Positions 17,844 to 26,031 are shown, counted from the stretch's first letter. The stretch: DNA of 54,372 nucleotides from JBFMFR01 sp040752025 (GCA_040752025.1 JBFMFR010000050.1:1-54372), one strand, 5' to 3'. Made by a program: numbers and translations. Notes: a model not told the origin generated them from the sequence alone.

Positions 17844-19472
17844 CTACACAAGCCTCAACCAGCGATAACCATAGGGAAGCAAATCCAATTGCAGTTGCCC
17901 AGGGCTCAACCATCCGGGCTCACCGGGTGCCAGGGTCAATAAATCCTCCAACTCGCCAGTCCCAACATCGCCCAGATCGACAACCGCCGATTGCTGCACC
18001 TCAGACAGGTTATTCAGGATCAACACCTGCTCACCCGCATACCTGCGCCAGTAAGCCGCCACGGCTGGCGATCCCGCCTCCGCCCAATGAAAATCCCCTT
18101 GTCCAAAAACAGGATGCGCTTTGCGCGCCGCAATCATCTTGCGGATCACATGCCAAAGCGAATTCGGATCGGCGCGCTGGGCTTCCACATTCACCTGTTC
18201 GAGGCGATAAGCATCCTTGTCGATCACTGGAGCGTAAAAGCTCTCCGGATCAGCCCGGGAAAAGCCCGCACCAGGTCCGCTCTGCCACTGCATCGGCGTA
18301 CGCACGCCATTACGGTCAGGCAGCCAGATATCATCTCCCATGCCGATTTCATCGCCGTAATACACAAAGGGCGAACCCGGCAGGGAGAACAGCAGGGAAT
18401 TTGCCAGCTCGATCTTTCGCCGGTCGCCATCCAGCAGCGGCGCCAGGCGGCGGCGGATTCCCAGGTTCAGGCGCATTCGAGGTTCGGGAGCATATTCTTG
18501 CCACATCCACTGCCGTTCTGCTTCAGTCACCATCTCCAAAGTCAGTTCGTCGTGGTTGCGCAAGAAAGTGCACCACTGGCATTCTTCGGGGATAGGCGGT
18601 GTGCGCTCCAGAATCCAGACCAGGGGTTCTCGCTCCTGTTTGCGCATTGCCATGTAAATGCGCGGCATCACCGGGAAGTGGAACCCCATCTGAAACTCAT
18701 CCCCCTCCCCAAAATAAGGCCGCACATCTTCAGGCCACTGGTTTGCCTCGCACAACAAAACACGCCCCGGGTAATTCTCATCGATGAACCTGCGCATGCG
18801 CTTCAGATAGACATGTGTCTCCGGCAAATTCTCGCAATTGGTTCCTTCTCGCTCGAACAGGTAGGGCACCGCATCCACACGGAATCCATCCACGCCCAGG
18901 TCGAGCCAAAAGCGCATCACGTTCAACATCTCCTGCTGCACAGCCGGGTTGTCATAGTTCAGGTCAGGCTGGGAACTGTAAAACCGGTGCCAGAAATATT
19001 TTTGGGCCTGCTCATCCCAGGTCCAATTCGAGGTTTCCGTGTCCAGGAAGATCAGGCGCGCTTGCTGGTATTTCTGATCTGTCTCACTCCACACGTAGTA
19101 GTCGTGATAGGGAGATTGAGGGTCCGCCCTGCCAGTCTGGAACCAGGGATGTTGGTCCGAAGTATGGTTGACCACCAGGTCGGTGACCACGCGCAGGCCT
19201 CGGGCATGGGCAGCCTCCATTAACAGCTTGAAATCCGCCAGAGTCCCGTACTCTACCAGGACGTTATAATAATCTGCAATGTCATAACCATCATCCTTCA
19301 AAGGCGAAGGATAGAGCGGCAGCAGCCACAGACAATCCACCCCCAGGGCTACCAGATAATCCAACTTCTCGATTAGACCACGCAGGTCTCCGTGGCCATC
19401 CCCATTGCTGTCGAAGAAGGCGCGCACATAGACTTCATAGAAAACCGCGTTTTTATACCACAGCTCAGACAT
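17844..19472 (-). CDS. treS: Trehalose synthase (maltose glucosylmutase)
   Basis: A 542-residue GH13 enzyme that interconverts maltose and trehalose. Signature stretches of TreS are present: FYEVYVRAFFDSNGDGHGD at the start, ETSNWTWDEQAQKYFWHRF, DAVPYLFEREGTNCENLPET, FLRNHDELTLEMVTEAE and RMRLNLGIRRRLAPLLDGD. The catalytic residues are the Asp in GFRVDAVPYL, the Glu in LLCEANQWPED and the Asp in RNHDELTL. No maltokinase domain is fused at the C-terminus. The start MSELWYK at 19472 was preferred to an in-frame ATG 13 codons upstream because it matches the family and has an AAGGA site. It lies downstream of the two sugar permeases, so imported disaccharide is probably its substrate or product. 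Confidence 0.92.
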   Translation of the reverse strand: MSELWYKNAVFYEVYVRAFFDSNGDGHGDLRGLIEKLDYLVALGVDCLWLLPLYPSPLKDDGYDIADYYNVLVEYGTLADFKLLMEAAHARGLRVVTDLVVNHTSDQHPWFQTGRADPQSPYHDYYVWSETDQKYQQARLIFLDTETSNWTWDEQAQKYFWHRFYSSQPDLNYDNPAVQQEMLNVMRFWLDLGVDGFRVDAVPYLFEREGTNCENLPETHVYLKRMRRFIDENYPGRVLLCEANQWPEDVRPYFGEGDEFQMGFHFPVMPRIYMAMRKQEREPLVWILERTPPIPEECQWCTFLRNHDELTLEMVTEAERQWMWQEYAPEPRMRLNLGIRRRLAPLLDGDRRKIELANSLLFSLPGSPFVYYGDEIGMGDDIWLPDRNGVRTPMQWQSGPGAGFSRADPESFYAPVIDKDAYRLEQVNVEAQRADPNSLWHVIRKMIAARKAHPVFGQGDFHWAEAGSPAVAAYWRRYAGEQVLILNNLSEVQQSAVVDLGDVGTGELEDLLTLAPGEPGWLSPGQLQLDLLPYGYRWLRLV

Positions 19473-19626
19473 CCTCCAGATCCTTCCTGAAGCAGGAGAG
19501 GCAGATTGCAATGCATAGCCTATGGTCCGTGAGAAACCACAGCCACCTGTCGCAAGGCAAAACCATTGCCGAGCGTCTCAACTTGCCCTCCCCCACAAAC
19601 ACTCACTTGATCGATCCTGGTGTATC

Positions 19627-20736
19627 CTATCCTTTGACCGAGCCTGCCAGCAAGCCGCGCACAAAGTAGCGCTGCAGCGAGAAGAACACCGTTAGCGGCA
19701 AGATCATGGATATGAATGCGCCTGCTGTCAACAAATGCCAGTCGCCGCCGCGTGAGCCCACCATCTCGGCCAGGCGCATGGTCAGCACCTGCACGTCCGG
19801 CTTGGCGCCGATGAACACCAGGGCCACCAGGTAGTCGTTCCACACCCACAGGAACTGGAAAATGGCGAAGGATGCCAGCGCCGGCACCGACAGCGGCAAG
19901 ATCAATTGGGTGAATATCGTGAAGTGAGAAGCGCCATCGATGAAGGCCGACTCCAAAATATCGCGGGGCAGGCCGCCGATGTAGTTATATAACAGGTAAG
20001 TGGCCAGTGAAAGGCCAAAACCCGTATGCGCCAGCCATACTGCCAGGAAAGTGCCATTCAAATTCAGCGTCACGTAGTCACGCAGGATCGGGACCAGCGC
20101 GATTTGCAGCGGCACGACCAGCAGTGCTACAACCATAATGAAGAAGAAGCGCCTGCCAGGGAACTTCATCCAGGCGAAACCGTACGCCGCGAAGGCCGCG
20201 ATCAAAATCGGGATCACCGTGGAAGGAACCGCCACCGCCATGCTGTTTAGAAAAGCGCCAACGAAGTTATCACCCTGGACGGTTTGTTTTTCACCTTGTG
20301 CAGTCACGATCTCGTACTGTTTACCTGCCAACACCTGGCTGTAATTCTCGAGGGAGAAGTTCAGGTCCATCGTCCAACGCTGTTCCTGGATCTCGATTAT
20401 GCCCAGGCGTTTGTTGCCAACCCAGGCCACTTTACGCCCATCGGGCGTCAGAATTCCCTGGCGAAATTCCTCGAATGTGCCCGTTGCGCCCTCAATCTGC
20501 ATAACGCCATCACGGTCAAGTCCCTCAGGCGGCTTGAATTCCGAAACTTTCATCCATTCACGGTGTGGGAAGATCGCCCACCAACCTGAAGAGTTGATCG
20601 CTACGCGAGTCCGGAAGGAGGAGACCAACACACCCAACGTCGGGATCGTCCACACCAGCACCAATAGCACCAGTGCACCGTTGATCACGATATCCGAAAC
20701 CAACTTTTGTCGCTTACCTGATTTTTGGCGGTCCAT
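19627..20736 (-). CDS. Sugar ABC transporter permease, MalG type
   Basis: A 369-residue inner-membrane permease of the carbohydrate ABC class (BPD_transp_1). Six membrane segments are visible. The EAA loop that contacts the ATPase is ESAFIDGASHFTIFTQLILP. Between the first and second segments is a large outer insertion (about residues 45-150), longer than in MalG; similar loops occur in Chloroflexota sugar permeases. The start is one base after the stop of the partner permease, with its GGGAGG site inside that gene, so the two are coupled. Together they form the channel for the double binding protein upstream. No ATPase is encoded here. Confidence 0.92.
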   Translation of the reverse strand: MDRQKSGKRQKLVSDIVINGALVLLVLVWTIPTLGVLVSSFRTRVAINSSGWWAIFPHREWMKVSEFKPPEGLDRDGVMQIEGATGTFEEFRQGILTPDGRKVAWVGNKRLGIIEIQEQRWTMDLNFSLENYSQVLAGKQYEIVTAQGEKQTVQGDNFVGAFLNSMAVAVPSTVIPILIAAFAAYGFAWMKFPGRRFFFIMVVALLVVPLQIALVPILRDYVTLNLNGTFLAVWLAHTGFGLSLATYLLYNYIGGLPRDILESAFIDGASHFTIFTQLILPLSVPALASFAIFQFLWVWNDYLVALVFIGAKPDVQVLTMRLAEMVGSRGGDWHLLTAGAFISMILPLTVFFSLQRYFVRGLLAGSVKG

Positions 20737-20737
20737 T

Positions 20738-21856
20738 TTAAAAAGCCTCCCGTTCTCTAAATTGCCTCAGGTTGTAAACCATCACCGGGATCACCGCGAT
20801 CAGCAAGACGATAGCAATCGCTGAAGCGAAACCGAAGTTTCGATTCGTAAAATACTGGCGGTAGAACTGCGTGGCAATCACATGCGTGCCAAACTGACCG
20901 CCCGTCATCACCATGACCACATCGAAGATTTTCAATGTAAAGATGATAATCGTCGTCCCCACAGTGATAATCGTGCCCATGATGTAAGGGATCATGATTT
21001 GGAAGAATACCTGGATTTCCGTGGCGCCATCCACCCGGGCGGCTTCCAGCAGTTCCGAGGGGATCCCCTTGATCGCCGCCGAGAACAGCACCATGGCGTA
21101 TCCCGTCTGCAACCAGATCACGATCACGATCAGGAACAGGTTGTTCCACGGCTGCAATAACGCCGTCCACGCTTGAGGCTGCCCCCCCAGCCCTACCCAG
21201 ATAGCATTCAATAAGCCAATCTGGGCCGAGTTGATATCCTTCACCTCATAAACGAAGTTCCAGATCACCCCCGCTCCCACCATCGAGATCGCCATAGGCA
21301 GGAAGATCAACGATTTAGCGAAGGTTTCAAAGCGGCTTCGATCCGCCAATACTGCGATCAGCAGTCCAAAGATGACCGACAACGAAGCGCCGAAGACAAT
21401 CCACAACAGGTTATTGCGGAAGGCCTCGAACATGATGCGCTCTGTGAAGATCGCAATATAATTTTGAAGCCCCACAAATTCGGTGCTATCCCGGTTGAAT
21501 AAGCTGATGTAGAAAGTGCGCGCGGTCGGCAAAGCCAGATACCAGAGCAGGATAGCAATCGCCGGTCCCACAAACACAAAGGGTTGCAAACGCCTCACCC
21601 ATTCGCCCGGTAATTGTTCGATCAGCCAATTCGAAACCAGGTAAAGCACTGCTACGCCGCCAACACCCCAAACGATAGCCACTAGAACGATGATCATCTT
21701 GGGCGCATTGCTGTCGCGCAGGAAAAGAAACCCTTGCCACAAACCGATGAATGTGAGGATTGGAATGATAATTGATACGAGAATACGCCCAATCGTGCTG
21801 GCAAACAGCTCCAGGATTCCCGATGGGCGTTGTTCAGGTTCAGTCAAAGGCGCCAT
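20738..21856 (-). CDS. Sugar ABC transporter permease, MalF type
   Basis: A 372-residue membrane permease of the MalF/UgpA class. About eight hydrophobic segments are visible. The EAA loop is ELLEAARVDGATEIQVFFQI, followed by IPYIMGTIITVG. The start MAPLTEPEQ at 21856 was chosen over a longer in-frame ATG because it has an AAAGGAG site. It is the first permease gene after the binding protein, from which it is separated by a 14-bp perfect hairpin (21902-21942) that may lower its expression relative to the binding protein. Confidence 0.92.
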   Translation of the reverse strand: MAPLTEPEQRPSGILELFASTIGRILVSIIIPILTFIGLWQGFLFLRDSNAPKMIIVLVAIVWGVGGVAVLYLVSNWLIEQLPGEWVRRLQPFVFVGPAIAILLWYLALPTARTFYISLFNRDSTEFVGLQNYIAIFTERIMFEAFRNNLLWIVFGASLSVIFGLLIAVLADRSRFETFAKSLIFLPMAISMVGAGVIWNFVYEVKDINSAQIGLLNAIWVGLGGQPQAWTALLQPWNNLFLIVIVIWLQTGYAMVLFSAAIKGIPSELLEAARVDGATEIQVFFQIMIPYIMGTIITVGTTIIIFTLKIFDVVMVMTGGQFGTHVIATQFYRQYFTNRNFGFASAIAIVLLIAVIPVMVYNLRQFREREAF

Positions 21857-21901
21857 AAGAGCTCTCCTTTCAGCGCAAACCCGCCTAACTAATCGAAGGA
21901 A

Positions 21902-21942
21902 CATGGTGCAAGTTGTGGATCAAACTAGCAACTTGCACCATG
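21902..21942 (-). terminator. Perfect 14-bp hairpin between binding protein and permease genes
   Basis: CATGGTGCAAGTTG (21902-21915) pairs perfectly with CAACTTGCACCATG (21929-21942) around a 13-base loop. No T run follows, so it is less likely to be a full terminator than an mRNA-stabilising or partial-termination element, as known between malE and malF in other bacteria. Confidence 0.6.
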
Positions 21943-21954
21943 CCCTAAATCAGA

Positions 21955-24624
21955 CTATTTCGGCCAGGAGTCGTCGATCTCCTTCAGAGCGGTGTCCATG
22001 TCAATGGCGCCGCTGAAGAAGTCGGTCATGGCCTTCCAGAAGGAACCAGAGCCTACCTCACCCGGCATCAGGTCCGAGCCGTCGAAGCGCAGGCTGGTCG
22101 CTTGCGACACCAGTTCAGCCACCTTGCGCTCAACATCGTCGCCGTACCAGTCCAGGCTGGCATCCTTATGCGGCGACAGTGCGCCGCCCGCTGCCAACCA
22201 GGTCTTCAGTGCTTCACCCTTGGTGAAGTATTCCATCACAGCCTTGACTTCCGGCCGGTCGCTGAACATCGCCATGATGTCGCCAGCCACCAGGTAAGGC
22301 TTGCCATACTGCGTGTCGATGGGCGGCAGGTAGAAGAAGTCGTAGTCCACCCCAGCCTGGCTCCCCTCGGGGAAGAAGCTCGTGATGAAGTTGCCCTGCT
22401 TGTGCAGCCAGCACTTCGGCGGGTTCTCGAACATCGGCAGCGGTGCGTCACCAAAGAAGGTGGTCACAATTGCCGCGCGGCCGCCGTACACGTACTCGTC
22501 CTTCCACAGGTTGTCCAGCACCGTCAAGGCGTTCTTCACCTCTGGCGAGCTGAATGGCAGCGTGCCGCTCGTCCACTTGTCGTAGTTCTCCAACGAAGTG
22601 GTGCGCAGCATGACCTCTTCCATCCAGTCCGTCGCCGGCCAGCCCGTGGCTGCACCACTCTCGATGCCCACGCACCACGGCGTGTCGCCGTCCGACACGA
22701 TCTGGTCAGACAGCGCCAGCAGATCATCCCAGGTCTCGGGAACTGCATAGCCCGCCTCATCCCAGGCCTTCTTCGGGTACCACACCTGGCTCTTGGCGTT
22801 GAAGCGGTGCCACACGCCTGCCATGATCGGCCCATCCGGACCTTCGATCATCGACATGTCCAGCCAGCTCTGGGCGTACTGCCCTTTCAAGTAGTCCTCG
22901 TCCAGGAAGCTCAGCACGTCCACGACCTTGCCCTGCTTCACGAAGTTCGCCAGCAAGCCCGGCTGCGGGAAGTCCACGATGTCCGGTGCATCCCCCGCAT
23001 CCACGCGGATCGAGATCGAGGCTTCGAATTCCTTTGAGCCTTCGTACTGGATGTCGATGCCCGTCTTGTCCTCGAAATCTTTCACCGAGTTGTTGAACTT
23101 CACCGCATCTTCATCCGTGAACGGGCCTGTCATTGTTACCACGGTCCCCTTGTACTCGCCCGCATAGGCCTTCGCCAGGAAGCCCTCAGCCGTCACTGCG
23201 CCGCCAACCGTTGTAGCGCCCTTCGGCCAGGAGTCGTCGATCTCCTTCAGAGCGGTGTCCATGTCAATGGCGCCGCTGAAGAAGTCGGTCATGGCCTTCC
23301 AGAAGGAGCCAGAGCCTACCTCGCCCGGCATCAGGTCCGAGCCGTCGAAGCGCAGGCTGGTCGCTTGCGACACCAGTTCAGCCACCTTGCGCTCAACATC
23401 GTCGCCGTACCAGTCCAGGCTGGCATCCTTATGCGGCGACAGTGCGCCGCCCGCTGCCAACCAGGTCTTCAGTGCTTCACCCTTGGTGAAGTATTCCATC
23501 ACAGCCTTGACTTCCGGCCGGTCGCTGAACATCGCCATGATGTCGCCAGCCACCAGGTAAGGCTTGCCATACTGCGTGTCGATGGGCGGCAGGTAGAAGA
23601 AGTCGTAGTCCACCCCAGCCTGGCTCCCCTCGGGGAAGAAGCTCGTGATGAAGTTGCCCTGCTTGTGCAGCCAGCACTTCGGCGGGTTCTCGAACATCGG
23701 CAGCGGTGCGTCACCAAAGAAGGTGGTCACAATTGCCGCGCGGCCGCCGTACACGTACTCGTCCTTCCACAGGTTGTCCAGCACCGTCAAGGCGTTCTTC
23801 ACCTCTGGCGAGCTGAATGGCAGCGTGCCGCTCGTCCACTTGTCGTAGTTCTCCAACGAAGTGGTGCGCAGCATGACCTCTTCCATCCAGTCCGTCGCCG
23901 GCCAGCCCGTGGCTGCACCACTCTCGATGCCCACGCACCACGGCGTGTCGCCGTCCGACACGATCTGGTCAGACAGCGCCAGCAGATCATCCCAGGTCTC
24001 GGGAACTGCATAGCCCGCCTCATCCCAGGCCTTCTTCGGGTACCACACCTGGCTCTTGGCGTTGAAGCGGTGCCACACGCCTGCCATGATCGGCCCATCC
24101 GGACCTTCGATCATCGACATGTCCAGCCAGCTCTGGGCGTACTGCCCTTTCAAGTAGTCCTCGTCCAGGAAGCTCAGCACGTCCACGACCTTGCCCTGCT
24201 TCACGAAGTTCGCCAGCAAGCCCGGCTGCGGGAAGTCCACGATGTCCGGTGCATCCCCCGCATCCACGCGGATCGAGATCGAGGCTTCGAATTCCTTTGA
24301 GCCTTCGTACTGGATGTCGATGCCCGTCTTGTCCTCGAAATCTTTCACCGAGTTGTTGAACTTCACCGCATCTTCATCCGTGAACGGGCCTGTCATTGTT
24401 ACCACGGTCCCCTTGTACTCGCCCGCATAGGCCTTCGCCAGGAAACCTTCGCCCATCGCGACAGGCTCTTCGGTCTTCACCGGCTCCTCGGTCTTCATCG
24501 GCTCTTCAGTCTTGGCCGGCGCTTCCGTAGGAGTTGCAGTGGCCTTCGGTGCGCATGCGCTCAGAACCATCGACGCAATCAAGATCAGCGCCAGCGCATA
24601 CCATAAAACATTCTTCTTGTGCAT
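21955..24624 (-). CDS. Sugar-binding lipoprotein with two identical tandem domains
   Basis: An 889-residue extracellular solute-binding protein (family 1, MalE-like). Residues 1-23 are a signal peptide with lipobox LSAC (Cys24). A linker of repeated T/K/E-P segments follows to about residue 58 (PMKTEEPVKTEEPV). Two complete binding domains of about 407 residues follow. Both begin GFLAKAYAGEYKGTVVTMTG and end LKEIDDSWPK, joined by the short linker GATTVGGAVTAE. As far as I can compare, the two domains are identical in protein sequence. The period is 1263 bases (421 codons), so the frame is kept. Normal family members have one such domain (400-450 residues). It precedes the two permeases and should deliver sugar to them; the ligand is unknown, with context favouring sucrose, trehalose or maltose. 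The ribosome site is AGGAGAG. An assembly artefact must be excluded. Confidence 0.93.
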   Translation of the reverse strand: MHKKNVLWYALALILIASMVLSACAPKATATPTEAPAKTEEPMKTEEPVKTEEPVAMGEGFLAKAYAGEYKGTVVTMTGPFTDEDAVKFNNSVKDFEDKTGIDIQYEGSKEFEASISIRVDAGDAPDIVDFPQPGLLANFVKQGKVVDVLSFLDEDYLKGQYAQSWLDMSMIEGPDGPIMAGVWHRFNAKSQVWYPKKAWDEAGYAVPETWDDLLALSDQIVSDGDTPWCVGIESGAATGWPATDWMEEVMLRTTSLENYDKWTSGTLPFSSPEVKNALTVLDNLWKDEYVYGGRAAIVTTFFGDAPLPMFENPPKCWLHKQGNFITSFFPEGSQAGVDYDFFYLPPIDTQYGKPYLVAGDIMAMFSDRPEVKAVMEYFTKGEALKTWLAAGGALSPHKDASLDWYGDDVERKVAELVSQATSLRFDGSDLMPGEVGSGSFWKAMTDFFSGAIDMDTALKEIDDSWPKGATTVGGAVTAEGFLAKAYAGEYKGTVVTMTGPFTDEDAVKFNNSVKDFEDKTGIDIQYEGSKEFEASISIRVDAGDAPDIVDFPQPGLLANFVKQGKVVDVLSFLDEDYLKGQYAQSWLDMSMIEGPDGPIMAGVWHRFNAKSQVWYPKKAWDEAGYAVPETWDDLLALSDQIVSDGDTPWCVGIESGAATGWPATDWMEEVMLRTTSLENYDKWTSGTLPFSSPEVKNALTVLDNLWKDEYVYGGRAAIVTTFFGDAPLPMFENPPKCWLHKQGNFITSFFPEGSQAGVDYDFFYLPPIDTQYGKPYLVAGDIMAMFSDRPEVKAVMEYFTKGEALKTWLAAGGALSPHKDASLDWYGDDVERKVAELVSQATSLRFDGSDLMPGEVGSGSFWKAMTDFFSGAIDMDTALKEIDDSWPK
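21959..23181. repeat. Direct repeat copy 1, 1.22 kb (C-terminal domain)
   Basis: This stretch matches 23222-24444 with an offset of exactly 1263 bases. At least two single-base differences are visible (for example at 22054 and 22069), both silent in the minus-strand reading frame. It encodes the second binding domain of the lipoprotein. Confidence 0.95.
23222..24444. repeat. Direct repeat copy 2, 1.22 kb (N-terminal domain)
   Basis: Partner of 21959-23181. Identity stops sharply at 24445, where this copy runs into the lipoprotein linker instead of the inter-domain linker. The near-perfect match implies recent duplication or ongoing gene conversion. Confidence 0.95.
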
Positions 24625-24738
24625 ATCTCTTCTCTCCTATATCGAACTGGGTTTGGATCGGTCACTTCTCTTCTTGCAATTGAGAATTGGTGTCGGAGTT
24701 TGTATCAACAGTGGTTCATCACCTCCTTCAAACAGAAT
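24625..24738 (-). promoter_or_regulatory. Leader between distal lacI and binding protein gene, with a mini-ORF
   Basis: On the minus strand a perfect anti-16S match AAGGAGGTGATG lies at 24717-24728, just after the lacI stop. It runs directly into ATG-AAC-CAC-TGT-TGA (four codons). The spacing is only two bases, too short for normal initiation. The true ribosome site of the binding protein gene (AGGAGAG) is about 90 bases further on. No terminator is visible, so readthrough from lacI is likely. Confidence 0.35.
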
Positions 24739-25782
24739 TTATTTAGACAGGAGTTGCACACTGCCACACGACTGGCGAATCACCAGGTGGGTATCTAGGA
24801 TAACCTGCCTGTCCTTGGGTTCATCACCCTCGAGCAGGCGCATCAGGATCTGGCAGGCTTCACGAGCAATCTCGCTGGCTGGCAGGTGAATGGTTGTCAG
24901 CGGCGGGTCCAGATACTGGGCAAAAGGCAAATCATCAAACCCTACCAGCGCTACATCCTTGGGCACATGCAGGCCAGCTTCCCGCAGGGCGGCTTTTGCG
25001 CCCAGAGCCAACGTATCACTGGCGATGAAAGCCGCGCTAAATTTCGCCCGGCTTTGCAGCAAGTGCATCATCTGCAAGTAACCACTTTCGATATCGAACT
25101 CCCCATATCGCACCAGCTCGGGCTCAAAATCCAAACCGGCCGCGCTCAAAGCCCGCCGGTAACCCAACAGGCGATCTGCCGCCGCGGTATAGAACCCAGG
25201 GGCATTGGTAATACAGGCGATGCGTTGGTGTCCGAGTCGAATCAAATGCGCCACAGCCTTACGAGCTGCAGCGCAATTATCAACATCCACAGAACAAAAC
25301 CCGGTCTCTGGCAGTTGCCCCATCAAGACAGCCGGAAAGCCATCTTCTTCCAGAACTCGCAGCGCTTCATCATCGAAACGCGGGCCCGAGAGCAAAATCC
25401 CATCGATGCGCTTAGAGCGCACCATCTGCAGGTAGGCCTCCCTCTGGTGCTCTGGCTCGACAATGTCAAACATCAGACGCACATTGTTCTCGTGCGTCAC
25501 TTCCAACAGGCCATCCAGGATCTTGTTCAGAAAAACATCCGAAGCAATATGGTGCGGATTGCGCGTCAGGATCAAACCCACAATCTGCGCCCGGCGGCTT
25601 GCCAGGGCCTGAGCCGCCGCATCCGGCACGTAGCCAAGTTGATCTGCTGCATCGAACACTTTCTGGCGCGTCGATGGGCTGATACGAATGCTCTCGACAT
25701 TATTCAGCACCAAGGAGACCGTCGTTCGAGATACGCCGGCAAGATCAGCTACATCCTGGCTGGTCACACGTTTGACACTCAC
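24739..25782 (-). CDS. LacI family transcriptional regulator (distal)
   Basis: A 347-residue LacI/GalR repressor. Helix-turn-helix SQDVADLAGVSRTTVSLVLN and hinge (DAAAQALASRRAQIVG) lead into the sugar-sensing domain, which ends KDVALVGFDDLPFAQYLDPP. The frame is open back to an ATG at 25836, but that would overlap the operator and lacks a ribosome site. The GTG at 25782 has GGAAGG 7 bases upstream and gives a normal N-terminus, so it was chosen. The gene heads the alpha-glucoside operon and lies 34 bases from a double LacI-type operator, so it is probably autoregulated. Its recognition helix (S-R-T-T-V-S) differs from that of the second regulator. Confidence 0.9.
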   Translation of the reverse strand: MSVKRVTSQDVADLAGVSRTTVSLVLNNVESIRISPSTRQKVFDAADQLGYVPDAAAQALASRRAQIVGLILTRNPHHIASDVFLNKILDGLLEVTHENNVRLMFDIVEPEHQREAYLQMVRSKRIDGILLSGPRFDDEALRVLEEDGFPAVLMGQLPETGFCSVDVDNCAAARKAVAHLIRLGHQRIACITNAPGFYTAAADRLLGYRRALSAAGLDFEPELVRYGEFDIESGYLQMMHLLQSRAKFSAAFIASDTLALGAKAALREAGLHVPKDVALVGFDDLPFAQYLDPPLTTIHLPASEIAREACQILMRLLEGDEPKDRQVILDTHLVIRQSCGSVQLLSK

Positions 25783-25815
25783 ATTCAAGCCTTCCGTACA
25801 GACACTCCCCAGTTT

Positions 25816-25844
25816 ACTAACGCGTGTTACTAACACGCGTTAGT
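25816..25844. promoter_or_regulatory. Double LacI-type operator B
   Basis: A 29-base perfect inverted repeat: ACTAACGCGTGTTA (25816-25829), one central base, then TAACACGCGTTAGT (25831-25844). Each arm itself contains TAAC-RCGY-GTTA, the shape of a LacI-family operator with a central CG, so two adjacent repressor sites are likely. It starts right at the -10 box of promoter P3, where bound repressor would block initiation. Confidence 0.8.
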
Positions 25845-25873
25845 AATATAACAGATTTTTAGGCCCGAGTCAA
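25845..25873 (-). promoter_or_regulatory. Promoter P3 of the alpha-glucoside operon
   Basis: Minus-strand TTGACT (25868-25873), a 17-base spacer and TATATT (25845-25850). Initiation would occur inside operator B. Confidence 0.7.
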
Positions 25874-25908
25874 TAACTTTCTTTGAAAATCATTACCCTT
25901 TTTTCGTT

Positions 25909-25922
25909 TGGAAGCGGTTCCA
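25909..25922. promoter_or_regulatory. LacI-type operator A2
   Basis: TGGAAGCGGTTCCA, a 14-base near-perfect palindrome with central CG, of the LacI/CcpA operator class. It overlaps the -10 region of the weak candidate promoter P2 (25921-25926). Its centre is 54 bases (about five helical turns) from operator A1. Confidence 0.7.
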
Positions 25923-25950
25923 TATAGGCTCAAAAGAAAAGGAGATGCAA
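25921..25950 (-). promoter_or_regulatory. Candidate promoter P2
   Basis: Minus-strand TTGCAT (25945-25950), 18 bases, TATATG (25921-25926), followed directly by operator A2. The boxes are only moderate matches, and the -35 overlaps the hairpin stem. Confidence 0.35.
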
Positions 25951-25955
25951 TCTCC
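25931..25955 (-). terminator. Small hairpin with T-rich tail inside the control region
   Basis: GGAGAT (25941-25946) pairs with ATCTCC (25950-25955). On the minus strand TTTTCTTTT follows. It could end transcripts from elp3, whose stop is at 26032, or cut short those begun at promoter P1. Confidence 0.5.
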
Positions 25956-25962
25956 ATTATAC

Positions 25963-25976
25963 TGGAACCGTTTCCA
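25963..25976. promoter_or_regulatory. LacI-type operator A1
   Basis: TGGAACCGTTTCCA, the same palindrome class as A2. It lies immediately downstream of the -10 box of promoter P1, at the expected start of transcription. Confidence 0.7.
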
Positions 25977-25983
25977 CTAATTA

Positions 25984-26013
25984 ATTATATATCGATTCCT
26001 ACCCCCTTGTCAA
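25984..26013 (-). promoter_or_regulatory. Promoter P1 upstream of the distal lacI
   Basis: Minus-strand consensus TTGACA (26008-26013), an 18-base spacer and TATAAT (25984-25989). It is the best-matching promoter of this region and is followed at once by operator A1 and then by a terminator-like hairpin. Confidence 0.65.
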
Positions 26014-26031
26014 GTACAAAACCGGTGATAA

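Noticed and set aside
17991..19223. Long plus-strand open frame (410 codons) opposite treS
   Set aside because: Antisense to a clear TreS gene; the composition (rich in His, Arg and Gln) is typical of a shadow frame.
22102..24300. Pair of identical 311-codon plus-strand frames
   Set aside because: They are antisense images of the duplicated binding-protein domains, not genes.
21959..24444. Direct repeat considered as a mobile element or CRISPR-like array
   Set aside because: The unit is 1.26 kb, in frame, and codes for a binding domain; no transposase, terminal repeats or short spacers are present.
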